DNA from: Lentimicrobium sp.
GTDB taxonomy: Bacteria > Bacteroidota > Bacteroidia > Bacteroidales > Lentimicrobiaceae
Assembly: GCA_019429275.1 (NCBI GenBank)
Contig: JAHYJC010000022.1
Coordinates: 1-64,000, forward strand
Reading direction: 5' to 3'
DNA: 64,000 nucleotides
Shown: piece after piece, positions 17,099-26,215 of the stretch
How the letters are laid out: every line of letters begins with the position of its first letter
Numbering within the stretch: the stretch's first letter is position 1
Notes under the pieces: generated by a model
What the model saw: only the letters and a program-made list of their open reading frames with translations
Databases searched by the model: none
Told to the model about the DNA's origin: nothing
Position numbers and translations under genes: made by a program

Positions 17099-18718
17099 AT
17101 GAAGCAAGTTGATGTAGAAGCAGATCAGACATTCGATCTGCTCGATATGCAAAACTACCGCATAGAGAAGCTGCCGAAAAGACAAAAAACCGGTTTTGAA
17201 CGCTGGTTGGCAATTGTCGGACCTGTTCTTGCTGTTTTGTCTTTCATCCTGTTCGCTTTTGTTATTAAACTGCCTTTTCTGCAGGATATTGATTCAGCTC
17301 AATTGGTGTCGGATGAAGCGAAAAAAGCCTTTGAGAAACTTGGTTCATTTCAGTTTACCCGGATGAATGAATTTATGCTGGCAATTTTTATTGCCGGCAT
17401 CATTCTGTGGATTACCGAAGCTATACCCAATTACCTGACTTCGCTCATCATTATCGTGAGTATGGTTTTGAGCGGTGTTTTGAGTGAAAAGGTTGCCTAT
17501 GCTCAACTGGGGCATCCTGTTATGTGGCTGAACATTATGTCGTTCGTGCTTGCCAGTATGCTTGTTGCTACAGGTGTTGCCAAACGATTTGCACTCTGGT
17601 TTATCCTGAAGTTCGGCAAAAATGCCGGAACCATTTTCCTGAGTTTCATTGTAATCAATGTGGTTTTATCGGCGTTTATTTCGGCAACAACTGCAAAAGC
17701 TGCCATTTTATTACCCATTTTCATGGTAATTGCTGCCATATACGGGGCAAGGGGAGGAGATGCCCGCAATAACTTCGGGCGAAGCATTGTTCTGCAAAAC
17801 CTTTTCTACATCAACATCGGTGCCAGTGGTTTTCTCACCGGTTCGGGCGCAAACCTGCTTGCGGCTGCTCTGATAGCCGGGGCAACAGGTTCAACAGTTT
17901 TCTTTTCTGATTGGCTTTTTGCCATGTTTCCCATTATGATTGGGATGCTGTTGATAGGTTACATTCTGGCGATGAAGATTTTTTTTCCACTTTCATCCGA
18001 AGAACGCTTGCCTCAAATTGAAGGTGGAATGGATAGGCTCAGAGAAGAATATAAAAAACTGGGCGAAATTAACCGCGATGAGGTTAAGTCGGTAATAATC
18101 TTTTTGCTGATACTTGGGTTCTGGTCAACCGACCGTTTACACGGTATCAGCCCAACTGCTGTGGCTTTTGTCGGGGGCGTGGTGGCTTTGCTGCCACGCT
18201 ACGGCATCGTTAACTGGAACGATGTGGATATACCCTGGCACCTCATGCTGTTTTCGGCAGGCGCCTACACATTAGGAGCAGGATTGGATGTCACCGATCT
18301 GCCATCAATCAGTGTAAATGCTTTTTTTGATCAACTGGGCATCAGCAACCACACTCCATTCTGGGTGCTTTACCTGATTCTTACGGCGGTTATGATTTTC
18401 AGTGCTCTGATCTTTCAGTCCAAAACAATGAGGGCCATGATATTTATTCCCATTGCCATTGGGGTGGCCGGCCGTTTCGGATTCAGTATTGTCAGCCTGG
18501 CTTTGCCGGTAGCCTTTATGATTGAGCATGTTTATGTGCTTCCGTTTAACAGCAAGCCGGCGGCCTTATTGTATGAAACAGATCAGTACAGCCTTACCGA
18601 AACTTTCAGGTATGGATTTACTCTGATGGTCATTGGATGGATCATTAATATCATCGCCGGAGAAACCTGGTTCAGATTTCTTGGAATTACTCCGGATGGA
18701 GTTTTTGGCCTGTTTTGA
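17099..18718 (+). CDS. SLC13 (DASS) family anion permease
   Basis: About 539 residues with a cytosolic N-terminus and about 11-12 membrane helices, resembling the DASS/SLC13 family of dicarboxylate, citrate, sulfate and phosphate transporters. The two re-entrant hairpins read ISATTAKAAILLPI and FQSKTMRAMIFIPI, where Na-coupled members carry SNT motifs; the basic Lys and Arg here recall Na-independent exchangers. I chose the ATG at 17099, preceded by an AAAGG-type ribosome site, rather than a TTG at 17051. The substrate cannot be told from sequence. Proximity to CYTH and phosphate genes makes phosphate or a phosphorylated or dicarboxylate anion possible. Confidence 0.82.
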   Translation: MKQVDVEADQTFDLLDMQNYRIEKLPKRQKTGFERWLAIVGPVLAVLSFILFAFVIKLPFLQDIDSAQLVSDEAKKAFEKLGSFQFTRMNEFMLAIFIAGIILWITEAIPNYLTSLIIIVSMVLSGVLSEKVAYAQLGHPVMWLNIMSFVLASMLVATGVAKRFALWFILKFGKNAGTIFLSFIVINVVLSAFISATTAKAAILLPIFMVIAAIYGARGGDARNNFGRSIVLQNLFYINIGASGFLTGSGANLLAAALIAGATGSTVFFSDWLFAMFPIMIGMLLIGYILAMKIFFPLSSEERLPQIEGGMDRLREEYKKLGEINRDEVKSVIIFLLILGFWSTDRLHGISPTAVAFVGGVVALLPRYGIVNWNDVDIPWHLMLFSAGAYTLGAGLDVTDLPSISVNAFFDQLGISNHTPFWVLYLILTAVMIFSALIFQSKTMRAMIFIPIAIGVAGRFGFSIVSLALPVAFMIEHVYVLPFNSKPAALLYETDQYSLTETFRYGFTLMVIGWIINIIAGETWFRFLGITPDGVFGLF

Positions 18719-18802
18719 AGATTTAGCATTGAAAGACAGAATCAAATCCAAACAAGAAGTTTTTTCCATGAAAAGTTGAAAATAACGCAGTAAATTTAAT
18801 GC

Positions 18803-20260
18803 ATGATTGAAGATCAGGTTAAAGTACACGATAAGTTCTCCGTTGAGATAAAACTGGGATTCAATGCCAGGCGAAAGCAGGAGGTGAGCGACTTTGCCGT
18901 AAATACCTGGATTTTTATTCCAAACAGTCTTGATATCAACCGTGCAACCTATCAGAAAACGGATTTTTACCGCGATCTTAAATCAAACATTCGTTTGATA
19001 ACCCCATCCTATTTGCTTCGCGATATTGCAAACCGGAACAAGGAACCCTTTGCCCTTGTGGAAAAATCATTTCAGGAATTGGCGTCAAAACCAACACGCA
19101 CAGGGGTAGCAGAATACGAATATCACATCAGGATGTTTGTTTCTATTATAAAAAGTGCTTTGAGGGAAGAAATTCAGCATATTTTAAACAATGGAATTGC
19201 TGAAGATATTGAATATCTGGCGAATACCTATGTTGCCAACATTCAGTCAATTGCAGAAAACTTTCGCAACCTCAGGCGCATCATCAATGTTCCCTCTGTG
19301 AGTAAAGAACTAATGAATTACTACTTTTTTGGTGATGAATTTATCAGCAATCTTTTTGAACAGCATTCATTTAAACTATACGACGGTCTCAATAGATCGG
19401 GGCAGTTGAAAGAAGGCGTCAGTAAAAACCTGATGGCTTTAATCAATGCTGAAGTGGCTTATAAACGCGAAAAGGGCTATCCAACGGTGGAGAAGACAAG
19501 CAAAGATCGAAACCGCGATTTGGTATTCAGGTTAAGCCTTTTGAAAAAGTATGCCGAAAATGAGCTTTTTCTTAATACAAATCAACGCAGGGACGGGGTG
19601 TGGATTGAACAGGTTTATCTGAGTATTGCTGCCGGTTTATCGATGGTTTTTGCTACTGCAATAGCATTTTCGTTTCAGCAGAAGTATGGAAATTTAACCA
19701 TGCCATTTTTTGTTGCCCTTGTGGTTAGCTACATGCTGAAAGACAGGATAAAGGAAGTTACCCGCTACTATTTTGCTCATAAACTGGGCCGCAGATTTTT
19801 CGACCATCGCACCGACATTAGCCTGAGCGAACACAAAATTGGATGGAGCAAAGAAAGTATGGTATTTGTGCCTGAAAGTAAGGTTCCCGATGAAGTGGTA
19901 AAAGTCAGAAACCGATCGGCAATTCTTGAAGCTGACAACCGGAACAATCGCGAAAAAATAATATTGTATCGCAAACTGGTACGCCTTAACCGGAGGAGTT
20001 TAAACGAGTGTAGCCAATATCCCACCAACGGAATGAATGATATAATCAGGTTCAATGTTTCAAACTTTATCCAGAAAATGGACAACCCGATCGTACCTCT
20101 ATATTTTCCAGGCGAAAACGGACAGGTTGAAATTGTGAAAGGTGAAAAAATGTATTACATAAACCTGGTGCTGCAGTTGAACAACGAAGATCAAATCACC
20201 TATAAACGGTATCGTATTGTACTGAATCGAAAGGGAATACGAGAAATTGAGAAATTTTAG
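18803..20260 (+). CDS. Unrecognised membrane protein with two central helices
   Basis: A 485-residue protein of no family known to me. Residues 1-265 are soluble, charged and mostly helical. Two membrane helices follow (about 270-292 and 297-315). The C-terminal 170 residues are soluble, with an Arg-rich helix (about 375-405) and beta-strands near the end (MYYINLVLQL, TYKRYRIVLNRKGIREI). No signal peptide is seen. It lies 84 bases after the SLC13 gene on the same strand and ends before a converging pseudogene. Context hints at a role with the neighbouring transporter or CYTH proteins, but nothing in the sequence proves it. Confidence 0.8.
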   Translation: MIEDQVKVHDKFSVEIKLGFNARRKQEVSDFAVNTWIFIPNSLDINRATYQKTDFYRDLKSNIRLITPSYLLRDIANRNKEPFALVEKSFQELASKPTRTGVAEYEYHIRMFVSIIKSALREEIQHILNNGIAEDIEYLANTYVANIQSIAENFRNLRRIINVPSVSKELMNYYFFGDEFISNLFEQHSFKLYDGLNRSGQLKEGVSKNLMALINAEVAYKREKGYPTVEKTSKDRNRDLVFRLSLLKKYAENELFLNTNQRRDGVWIEQVYLSIAAGLSMVFATAIAFSFQQKYGNLTMPFFVALVVSYMLKDRIKEVTRYYFAHKLGRRFFDHRTDISLSEHKIGWSKESMVFVPESKVPDEVVKVRNRSAILEADNRNNREKIILYRKLVRLNRRSLNECSQYPTNGMNDIIRFNVSNFIQKMDNPIVPLYFPGENGQVEIVKGEKMYYINLVLQLNNEDQITYKRYRIVLNRKGIREIEKF

Positions 20261-20286
20261 GGTTTTTTGATGTGATCATCTTTAAA

Positions 20287-21210
20287 TCAACAACCATCAG
20301 CTTCTGCAAAATTGAGCTTTTCAAAACTTCTTTTGATGGTTTTATGGAACTTCAATTGCGGATAGCCAAAATCACTATGATCGAATCCCTCATTTTTTCA
20401 GGAAGACCATATTTTTTCCTGAAATTCTTGCCGGTATATTTCAGGAAAGTCCCCACGCTGCCGATCATGCAAGAACCCAGTCCCAGAGATTCGGCGGCCA
20501 GGGTGGCATAGGTAGCGGCAATGTATGGATCGGCCGGATCAGACATATTTCCATAAAACATCATGGCTGCTGGGGCGTCGTAAAGAAGGTGGTTTTCATC
20601 TTTTTTACGGGTTTCGGTTAAAAAAATAATCAAAGGAATTACAAACGATTTAAACATCTGATGGCTATCCTTTCGCATAAAAGGCCTCATTAAAAACAGT
20701 GATGCTGGCGATGCCATCCATTTCATTCTAATAAGCATTTCAATAAAATCGAAGCTGAACTTACGTACCTTTTCTTTATTGTCGAGTACCATCACACCTA
20801 CATCTGATGGAGGCAGTTCCATGGGAGCCGTTGATGCCATTTTCAGAATCTTTTAGAGCATCTCTTTGGTTACAGGCTTGTCTTTAAAATCAAGGATACT
20901 GCATCGGTTTAGCAATAACCGGTAAAGCTGATCAAAACCTGTAGTTTCAATATTTCGGTCAATCGGGCTGTAATCATCGGTTGCGAGGGTTCGGCCCTCG
21001 ACCATGATGGCATCATGGGGGCAAACAGCAACACAGTGTCCGCAGCCAATACATCCAAAAAGAGGATCGGGGTTTATTTTAAGTGTTTTATCCTCAATCA
21101 GAAGTTAAAAGTCCTTAAACACCATTACACATAGCCCGCATGCATTGCAGTTTTGATGGTCAATGGTTATCTGTGCAGTATCGGTGCCGGTACGGCTGGT
21201 TGCAGGACAT
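20287..21210 (-). pseudogene. Decayed ferredoxin-nitroreductase fusion gene
   Basis: Reading the minus strand, a 4Fe-4S ferredoxin domain followed by a nitroreductase domain is recognisable, but the gene is broken. The first cluster keeps CNACGLC and has lost its fourth cysteine (CVMVF). An in-frame TAA follows at 21107-21105, then an intact second cluster (CIGCGHCVAVCP), then another in-frame TAA at 20855-20853 in the DKPVTKEML-stop-KILKMAS junction. The nitroreductase body (20840-20352) is open, but its true C-terminus (GYPQLKFHKTIKRSF) lies in another frame near 20365-20287, so a frameshift is present too. The 5' end is uncertain. Three independent lesions argue for real decay rather than a single sequencing error. 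Confidence 0.85.
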
Positions 21211-21409
21211 GTTATTGGGTTTTCACACAAAGCTATATAACCTGAAAGTGGAAATCAAGTTTTATACGTTAAATTTGTGTTCTTCAGGTATACCGGACAT
21301 TGACATGCGGATGAGTTGCCCATAAAGATTCAGGCTATGCAGTGAATTTTGAAAAATTTCGGGCAATGTGTGGTTTCGGAATTGTGTTTCAATCCTTAAT
21401 GCTTTTCAA

Positions 21410-21417
21410 TATCTTTG
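21410..21417 (+). promoter_or_regulatory. Bacteroidota -7 element TATCTTTG
   Basis: A perfect TAnnTTTG match 20 bases before the ATG at 21437. Transcription would begin close to that ATG, which rules out the upstream in-frame ATG at 21368 as the start of the glycosyltransferase gene. Confidence 0.65.
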
Positions 21418-21436
21418 CCTTGGTTTTATAGGGAGA

Positions 21437-22942
21437 ATGATCTCAAAAGATAATATATCAGCATTTATCAAGAACAGAAAACTGTTTCTTATACCGGCAT
21501 TTCTCTTGTTTATCCCTCTGTTTTTTACCGGTATCAGAACCGACCATGATTGGGGCGATGATTTTGCTCAATATCTTTCGCAGGCCGAAAATATCTTTCA
21601 GGGCATGCCTATGGCTCAAACCGGATACATTTATAATCCTGAGTACCCAAGTCTGGGCCCTAAAGCTTATCCTCCCGGATTTCCGCTGTTAATTGCGCCC
21701 ATTGTCGGAAAATACGGCTATAATATAATACCTGTAAATTATTTGATTTCAGCACTTCTCATATTGACTGCAATTTTTTCAGTTCTGCTTTTTTACAGGC
21801 AAACGGGTTGGATTTCTGCCATATTTCTCAGTGCTGTCATTTATTACAATCCTTATATAATCAGCCTTAAGGGTGAAGTTATGGCAGATATTCCTTTCTC
21901 CCTGCTTTTTTTGGTTTTTATTCTGATAATTTATGGAAGCCGGAGTATTTCAAAATATTTGTGGATAACAGCCGGAGTAATTGCCGGATTGGCCATTACT
22001 GTCAAATCAATTGGAGTGGTATTGCCGGTTTCACTGATTGTTTTCAGCATTCAGCAGTTTTTTCTTTCGCGATATCATAAAGAAACAATCAGAGAGGCTT
22101 TCGCGAAAGTTCAGCATCAAATAATGGCTGCCTTGATTGCTCTCGGGATTTCATTGCTGTTTAACCTGCTATTTATGCGCGGAACATCAGGAGGCGGTTA
22201 TCTGAACATTTATAATTACAGCATGATTTCCGAAGCCTTTGCCACAAATGTATATGTTTATTCCGAAGCCGTTAGAATGTTTTTTATAAATCCCGATTCC
22301 CCCTTATTCTGGATAGGATTTCCTGTCGGAGCAGCCATTCTTGCATTTTTTATTGCAGGGCTATTTCTTTCCTTTTTCCGAAAACCACAAATTCTTGACT
22401 GGATTACAGTGATTTATATTTCAATTCTGCTTGTTTATCCATATCATAATTCAGGATTCAGGTTTTTGTTGCCCATTTCACCTGTTATTTTGCTGTATTC
22501 TGTTAAAACAATTTCTCTGCTCACCAGCCTTGTGATGGTAAAGCGGTTGTTAATTGTCTTTTCCATGTTAATTCTTCTTACTTATATCAGAACAATTCCC
22601 GGCTATTTTATTTCTGAAGAACAAACCTTGGATGGACCCTACGCGCCACATGTTGAAACTGCTTTTGCAGAAGTCAAGGCTTTGACCGACGTTAATGCGC
22701 GGATTGTTTTCATAAAACCACGCGCTCTGGCAAGATTTGCAGGCAGAAAAAGTATGTCTCATCATCCTTTATCAAAAGCATCTGAAATTTATCATGAATT
22801 TCAATATCTGAATCCAACCCATTTTTTAGTTTATTCTGAATTACCTGATCCTGCGTTGGTTCATTATTTGCAAACCAACCAAAATGAAGTCAGGCTTATA
22901 TGGAGGGATGAGTTTTTCAGGCTATATCAAAAATCGGATTAG
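21437..22942 (+). CDS. GT39/ArnT-like membrane glycosyltransferase
   Basis: About 501 residues with roughly ten or more membrane helices. The first extracytoplasmic loop carries an acidic DHDWGDDF motif soon after helix 1, as in PMT_2/ArnT-like glycosyltransferases that use polyprenyl-phosphate sugars, and is followed by AYPPGFPLL, a common feature of this group. The donor sugar and acceptor are not readable. I chose the ATG at 21437 from the promoter element just upstream. The gene stands alone, with RecO converging 1 base past its stop. Confidence 0.78.
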   Translation: MISKDNISAFIKNRKLFLIPAFLLFIPLFFTGIRTDHDWGDDFAQYLSQAENIFQGMPMAQTGYIYNPEYPSLGPKAYPPGFPLLIAPIVGKYGYNIIPVNYLISALLILTAIFSVLLFYRQTGWISAIFLSAVIYYNPYIISLKGEVMADIPFSLLFLVFILIIYGSRSISKYLWITAGVIAGLAITVKSIGVVLPVSLIVFSIQQFFLSRYHKETIREAFAKVQHQIMAALIALGISLLFNLLFMRGTSGGGYLNIYNYSMISEAFATNVYVYSEAVRMFFINPDSPLFWIGFPVGAAILAFFIAGLFLSFFRKPQILDWITVIYISILLVYPYHNSGFRFLLPISPVILLYSVKTISLLTSLVMVKRLLIVFSMLILLTYIRTIPGYFISEEQTLDGPYAPHVETAFAEVKALTDVNARIVFIKPRALARFAGRKSMSHHPLSKASEIYHEFQYLNPTHFLVYSELPDPALVHYLQTNQNEVRLIWRDEFFRLYQKSD

Positions 22943-22943
22943 C

Positions 22944-23669
22944 TCATGAAAGTATTTCATGCAAAACTCTCACGGTTTTCATTTCACCCATTTCGGGAAT
23001 ATGGAGCCTGTAAAATTCAATAAGCCGGTCAAGGAGGTCATTTCTTATTTCAACCGAAAATACTATTTCTTTAAGAGAGTTGAAATCTGAAAGTTGAAGT
23101 TTTTCGAGCAACAGCGCAGACTGGCCGGATATATAGTAACGGTGAAGTGGTTCTGAATCAAGGAATATTCCCTCTTCCATATCGAAATATCCGCCATCCG
23201 ATACTTTTGATAATGCTGGTGCAAATCCCAGAAATTTCGTTAGCCTTAGCATAAAAAGCAAATGAAATAAAGGGATCGGAATTTCAGAATTAGACAAAGA
23301 ATCAAGCGTTGTTTCAATGAAACTGAAAATGTTTTGATTAGGCTCTTCTTCTTTTATGCACTTATAGAGAAGTTCATTGATAAACATCAGCACTGCACTT
23401 CTTGACATATCGTCAGTTATAAGCTGTATGTTTTTGCATATAATCGCCTCTCCAATAAAATTAAGCCCTCTGTTTTCGCGATGATTCACGATTAGTTCAA
23501 GCATATTCATATTGCTGAACAAAGCAGATCTGAGTTTTGATTTTTTACTGTACAAGCCTTTAACAAGATATGATTTCAGCCCATAATTTTCAGTATATAT
23601 TTTTACGATAGCACTTGAATCAGAGTATCTGATCACATGAAAAACAAAACCACGGGTTCTTGATTGCAT
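22944..23669 (-). CDS. recO: DNA repair protein RecO
   Basis: A 241-residue RecO: an N-terminal OB-fold (about 1-80; TRGFVFHVIRYSDSSAIVKIYT, GLKSYLVKG) followed by the helical C-terminal domain. It acts in the RecFOR pathway, loading RecA onto gapped single-stranded DNA. No zinc-binding cysteines are seen, as is common in Bacteroidota RecO. The ATG at 23669 gives the usual start. The gene is convergent with the glycosyltransferase, one base apart. Confidence 0.93.
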   Translation of the reverse strand: MQSRTRGFVFHVIRYSDSSAIVKIYTENYGLKSYLVKGLYSKKSKLRSALFSNMNMLELIVNHRENRGLNFIGEAIICKNIQLITDDMSRSAVLMFINELLYKCIKEEEPNQNIFSFIETTLDSLSNSEIPIPLFHLLFMLRLTKFLGFAPALSKVSDGGYFDMEEGIFLDSEPLHRYYISGQSALLLEKLQLSDFNSLKEIVFSVEIRNDLLDRLIEFYRLHIPEMGEMKTVRVLHEILS

Positions 23670-23838
23670 GGTCTAAAATTAAGGTATTTGGCTTTGCATT
23701 TTTTGCCCTGTTTAAAAAAAGTGTTTAAAAACTGCATTAGACCGTATTGAGTAATTATTTGAAAAATAAACATAATATAGGATTTTGGATTTATTAAATC
23801 CTTACTTTAGCATTCTACAATCTCAACCCCATCAAGTC

Positions 23839-24690
23839 ATGAAAGAAATCATTGTAGCCATAGATTTTTCGAAAGGATCAATTCACGCACTCGATTATGC
23901 CATAGCTTTTGCTAACCAGATGAAGAGCAACATTATGATGGTTTGGGTTGACAGTAAGGCCAGCCAGGATTTTGCTTTTTCGGCCGAAACAAATGAATTT
24001 CGTGATGAAGCTGTCAAGAGTATGGAAGATATTCTCAAATCGAGGAAATCTGTACTGAAAAACGGAAAACTTTCATATAAGCTTCGAACGGGAAAGGTAT
24101 ATCAGGAGATAGCGAATCAAGCGAAAATAAATGAGGCTTCACTGATTATTGCAGGTACACATGGTGTTACAGGGTATGAAGAATTTTGGATTGGAAGCAA
24201 TGCTTATCGCATAGTTTCTTATGCTCCTTGCCCGGTAATTACTGTCAGGTATGATTTTCACATGAAAGAAGATAGGATTAAAAGCATTGTTTTGCCAATA
24301 GACAGCACCACCGATACCAGGCAAAAAGTGCCCTTTGCTGTTCACGTGGCAAAGGCATTCGGAGCTGATATTCACGTGCTTGCATTATATACAACCAGCC
24401 TCAAAACGGTTCAACGGAAAGTGGACAATTACGCCCGCCAGGTACAAAAGTTCATTAGCGACGAAGGCATCAATCATTATATTGAAAGTGTTCAGGCTGA
24501 TAACATTACCAATGCATCAATTAATTATGCAAATAAAGTAAACGCCGACCTCATTGCTATTATGACTGAGCAGGAGACTACTGCGTCAAATATTTTGCTC
24601 GGACCATATGCCCAGCAAATGGTGAATTATTCACCGGTGCCTGTTCTCAGTATACAACCTAAAGAAATATATTCAATTTCTACACGTTAG
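23839..24690 (+). CDS. Universal stress protein with two UspA domains
   Basis: A 283-residue tandem UspA protein. Domain 1 (about 1-145) opens with KEIIVAIDFSKGS and has the nucleotide-binding signature GTHGVTGYEEFWIGSNA (about 106-122). Domain 2 (about 150-283) has SIVLPIDSTTDTR and a GPYAQQM end motif. Such proteins bind ATP and act in stress survival. The ATG at 23839 aligns exactly with the paralogue on the opposite strand (28211-27360, also 283 aa), so the upstream in-frame start at 23785 was not used. A TACTTTAG element lies just upstream. The SPOR gene begins 6 bases after its stop. Confidence 0.9.
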   Translation: MKEIIVAIDFSKGSIHALDYAIAFANQMKSNIMMVWVDSKASQDFAFSAETNEFRDEAVKSMEDILKSRKSVLKNGKLSYKLRTGKVYQEIANQAKINEASLIIAGTHGVTGYEEFWIGSNAYRIVSYAPCPVITVRYDFHMKEDRIKSIVLPIDSTTDTRQKVPFAVHVAKAFGADIHVLALYTTSLKTVQRKVDNYARQVQKFISDEGINHYIESVQADNITNASINYANKVNADLIAIMTEQETTASNILLGPYAQQMVNYSPVPVLSIQPKEIYSISTR

Positions 24691-24696
24691 TAAATT

Positions 24697-25125
24697 ATGC
24701 GTTTCATAAATTTTTTACTTTTTTTTATGTTAATTATTCCTGCTGCGTATGCTCAAAAGGGTAATGTTGAGGTTATAGCTGATGACCGGATTGATTTATT
24801 GGTTGAAAAACACAAATACCTGAACCGACACCAGGCGGTGCTCAACGGCTGGAGAGTTCAAATCTTTTTTGATGCTGGTGCACTTTCAAAACGAAAGGCT
24901 ACAGATGCTCAGCATCGTTTTACAGCACGTTATCCGGGAATTGAAGCATATCTTTCTTTTAAAGAACCCTACTATCGCGTAAGGGTGGGTGATTTCAGGA
25001 CAAGAATTGAAGCCGAAGGATTTCTTCAAAAAATTAAAGGAGACTATCCGAATTCATTTGCTGTTAGCGAAATGATTTTTCCACCCCCTTTGGTCAGAGA
25101 CAGGGCAAGATCGTCTGACGAATAG
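24697..25125 (+). CDS. Secreted SPOR-domain protein
   Basis: A 142-residue protein with a signal peptide (about 1-20, ending AYAQ) and a SPOR domain (about 50-125; GWRVQIFFDAGALSKR, YRVRVGDF, EAEGFLQKIK). SPOR domains bind peptidoglycan stripped of stem peptides, usually at division sites. The adjacent Usp gene (6-base gap) suggests one transcript. A short basic tail ends the protein. Confidence 0.85.
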   Translation: MRFINFLLFFMLIIPAAYAQKGNVEVIADDRIDLLVEKHKYLNRHQAVLNGWRVQIFFDAGALSKRKATDAQHRFTARYPGIEAYLSFKEPYYRVRVGDFRTRIEAEGFLQKIKGDYPNSFAVSEMIFPPPLVRDRARSSDE

Positions 25126-25203
25126 ACACATTAGAAATATGCCTTTTTCTTTTGATGCACTTATCCTATGAATAAAAATTCAGCATCACCTTTATTGCAA
25201 GTT

Positions 25204-26079
25204 CTATTCTTTTTTTGACTGATCCCACCACTGATCTTCAAAAAAGAACGCGGTCACCAGTTCCCTTGGCGTAAATTCAAAATAATAGTTTACAGGAGTA
25301 ATGGCTTTTGGAGGGTTTTCCCAAAGTTCTGAATTAGGAGCTTCAGGTTCAAAAATTGCATGGGTACGCGTGCTGAAATCAAAGGGCGATCTTTTTCGTG
25401 AATCAGAAAGCACATAAAACTTCTTACCAGCTTCACGGCAAACCAGGGCAATGGGGTAGGTGCCTATCTTGTTGGTAAAACCATCGACAAATACATTGTC
25501 AGCGCCAACCACTGCAAAATCAATTTCATTGATAAATCTTCCAATGGCAGCTTCATTGATCAGGTGAACTTTGCAGCCCAGGTCAGAAAGCAGGCGGGCT
25601 TCAAGTTTTCCTTCAAAAACAGGACCCGACATGGTTTGGTAAACCGATGGGAAAATATGATGGTTAGCCAGATGTTCAAACAAAACATGAATGGTATAGC
25701 TGTTGCTGTGAAGCAGTATTTTTTTGTTGTGAAAATCAACAAGTCTTGCCATTTTTTCAGAAGCCATATCAATACTTTCTTTCCACTGCCCAGTATAATC
25801 ATCGATGAAATGCTCAATTTTTTTCTTCGATTTTTCAAGATTGAGATCATTGACCTGAACCTCCTCAATCAAATAAAAAAACTGTTGAAGAAAATGGTGA
25901 AGAACTGCCAGGTCGGGGAAATGGTTGGTTACTTTGGTTAGATTTTCATGAAGGTACGCAGCATCTATTTCATTACCGTTAAGGTAAGTGCGGATACTTT
26001 TTATTATTTTCTCAAGTATGGCGGCAGATCCTGAATAATTATCAGAAATCAGTTCACGGATTTTTAATTCGAAGGACAT
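25204..26079 (-). CDS. IF-2B alpha/beta/delta family protein
   Basis: A 291-residue member of the eIF-2B/ribose-1,5-bisphosphate isomerase/MtnA superfamily. The C-terminal Rossmann-like half shows the family core: FEGKLEARLLSDLG, then DFAVVGADNVFVDGFTNKIGTYPIAL, and the FYVLSDSRKRSP basic strand. Bacterial members are sugar-phosphate isomerases or of unknown role. It is transcribed away from the fructose-bisphosphate aldolase gene, so a sugar-phosphate role is plausible but not proven. The N-terminal 130 residues are helical and divergent. Confidence 0.82.
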   Translation of the reverse strand: MSFELKIRELISDNYSGSAAILEKIIKSIRTYLNGNEIDAAYLHENLTKVTNHFPDLAVLHHFLQQFFYLIEEVQVNDLNLEKSKKKIEHFIDDYTGQWKESIDMASEKMARLVDFHNKKILLHSNSYTIHVLFEHLANHHIFPSVYQTMSGPVFEGKLEARLLSDLGCKVHLINEAAIGRFINEIDFAVVGADNVFVDGFTNKIGTYPIALVCREAGKKFYVLSDSRKRSPFDFSTRTHAIFEPEAPNSELWENPPKAITPVNYYFEFTPRELVTAFFFEDQWWDQSKKE

Positions 26080-26165
26080 AATTTAAAAAATTAACAATCA
26101 GATATTTAGCCAGAATAATCGGTGCAGGCAAAAAGATTTGCCGGCAAAGATCTATGAAATTTATT

Positions 26166-26173
26166 TATCTTTG
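26166..26173 (+). promoter_or_regulatory. Bacteroidota -7 element TATCTTTG for aldolase
   Basis: A perfect TAnnTTTG match 42 bases before the aldolase ATG. A TTTG at 26137-26140 could be the upstream element, though its spacing of 25 bases is longish. Confidence 0.6.
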
Positions 26174-26215
26174 CGAATATAATTCATAACAGTTCAATTA
26201 AATCAAAATTGCAAG

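Noticed and set aside
20352-20840. A free-standing 162-aa nitroreductase
   Set aside because: The frame reads on into ferredoxin sequence upstream across an in-frame stop and its true C-terminus lies in another frame, so it is part of the pseudogene, not a gene of its own.
23785-23838. Longer start for the first Usp gene
   Set aside because: The extra 18 residues are not present in the equal-length paralogue on the opposite strand, and the promoter-like element lies in this stretch.
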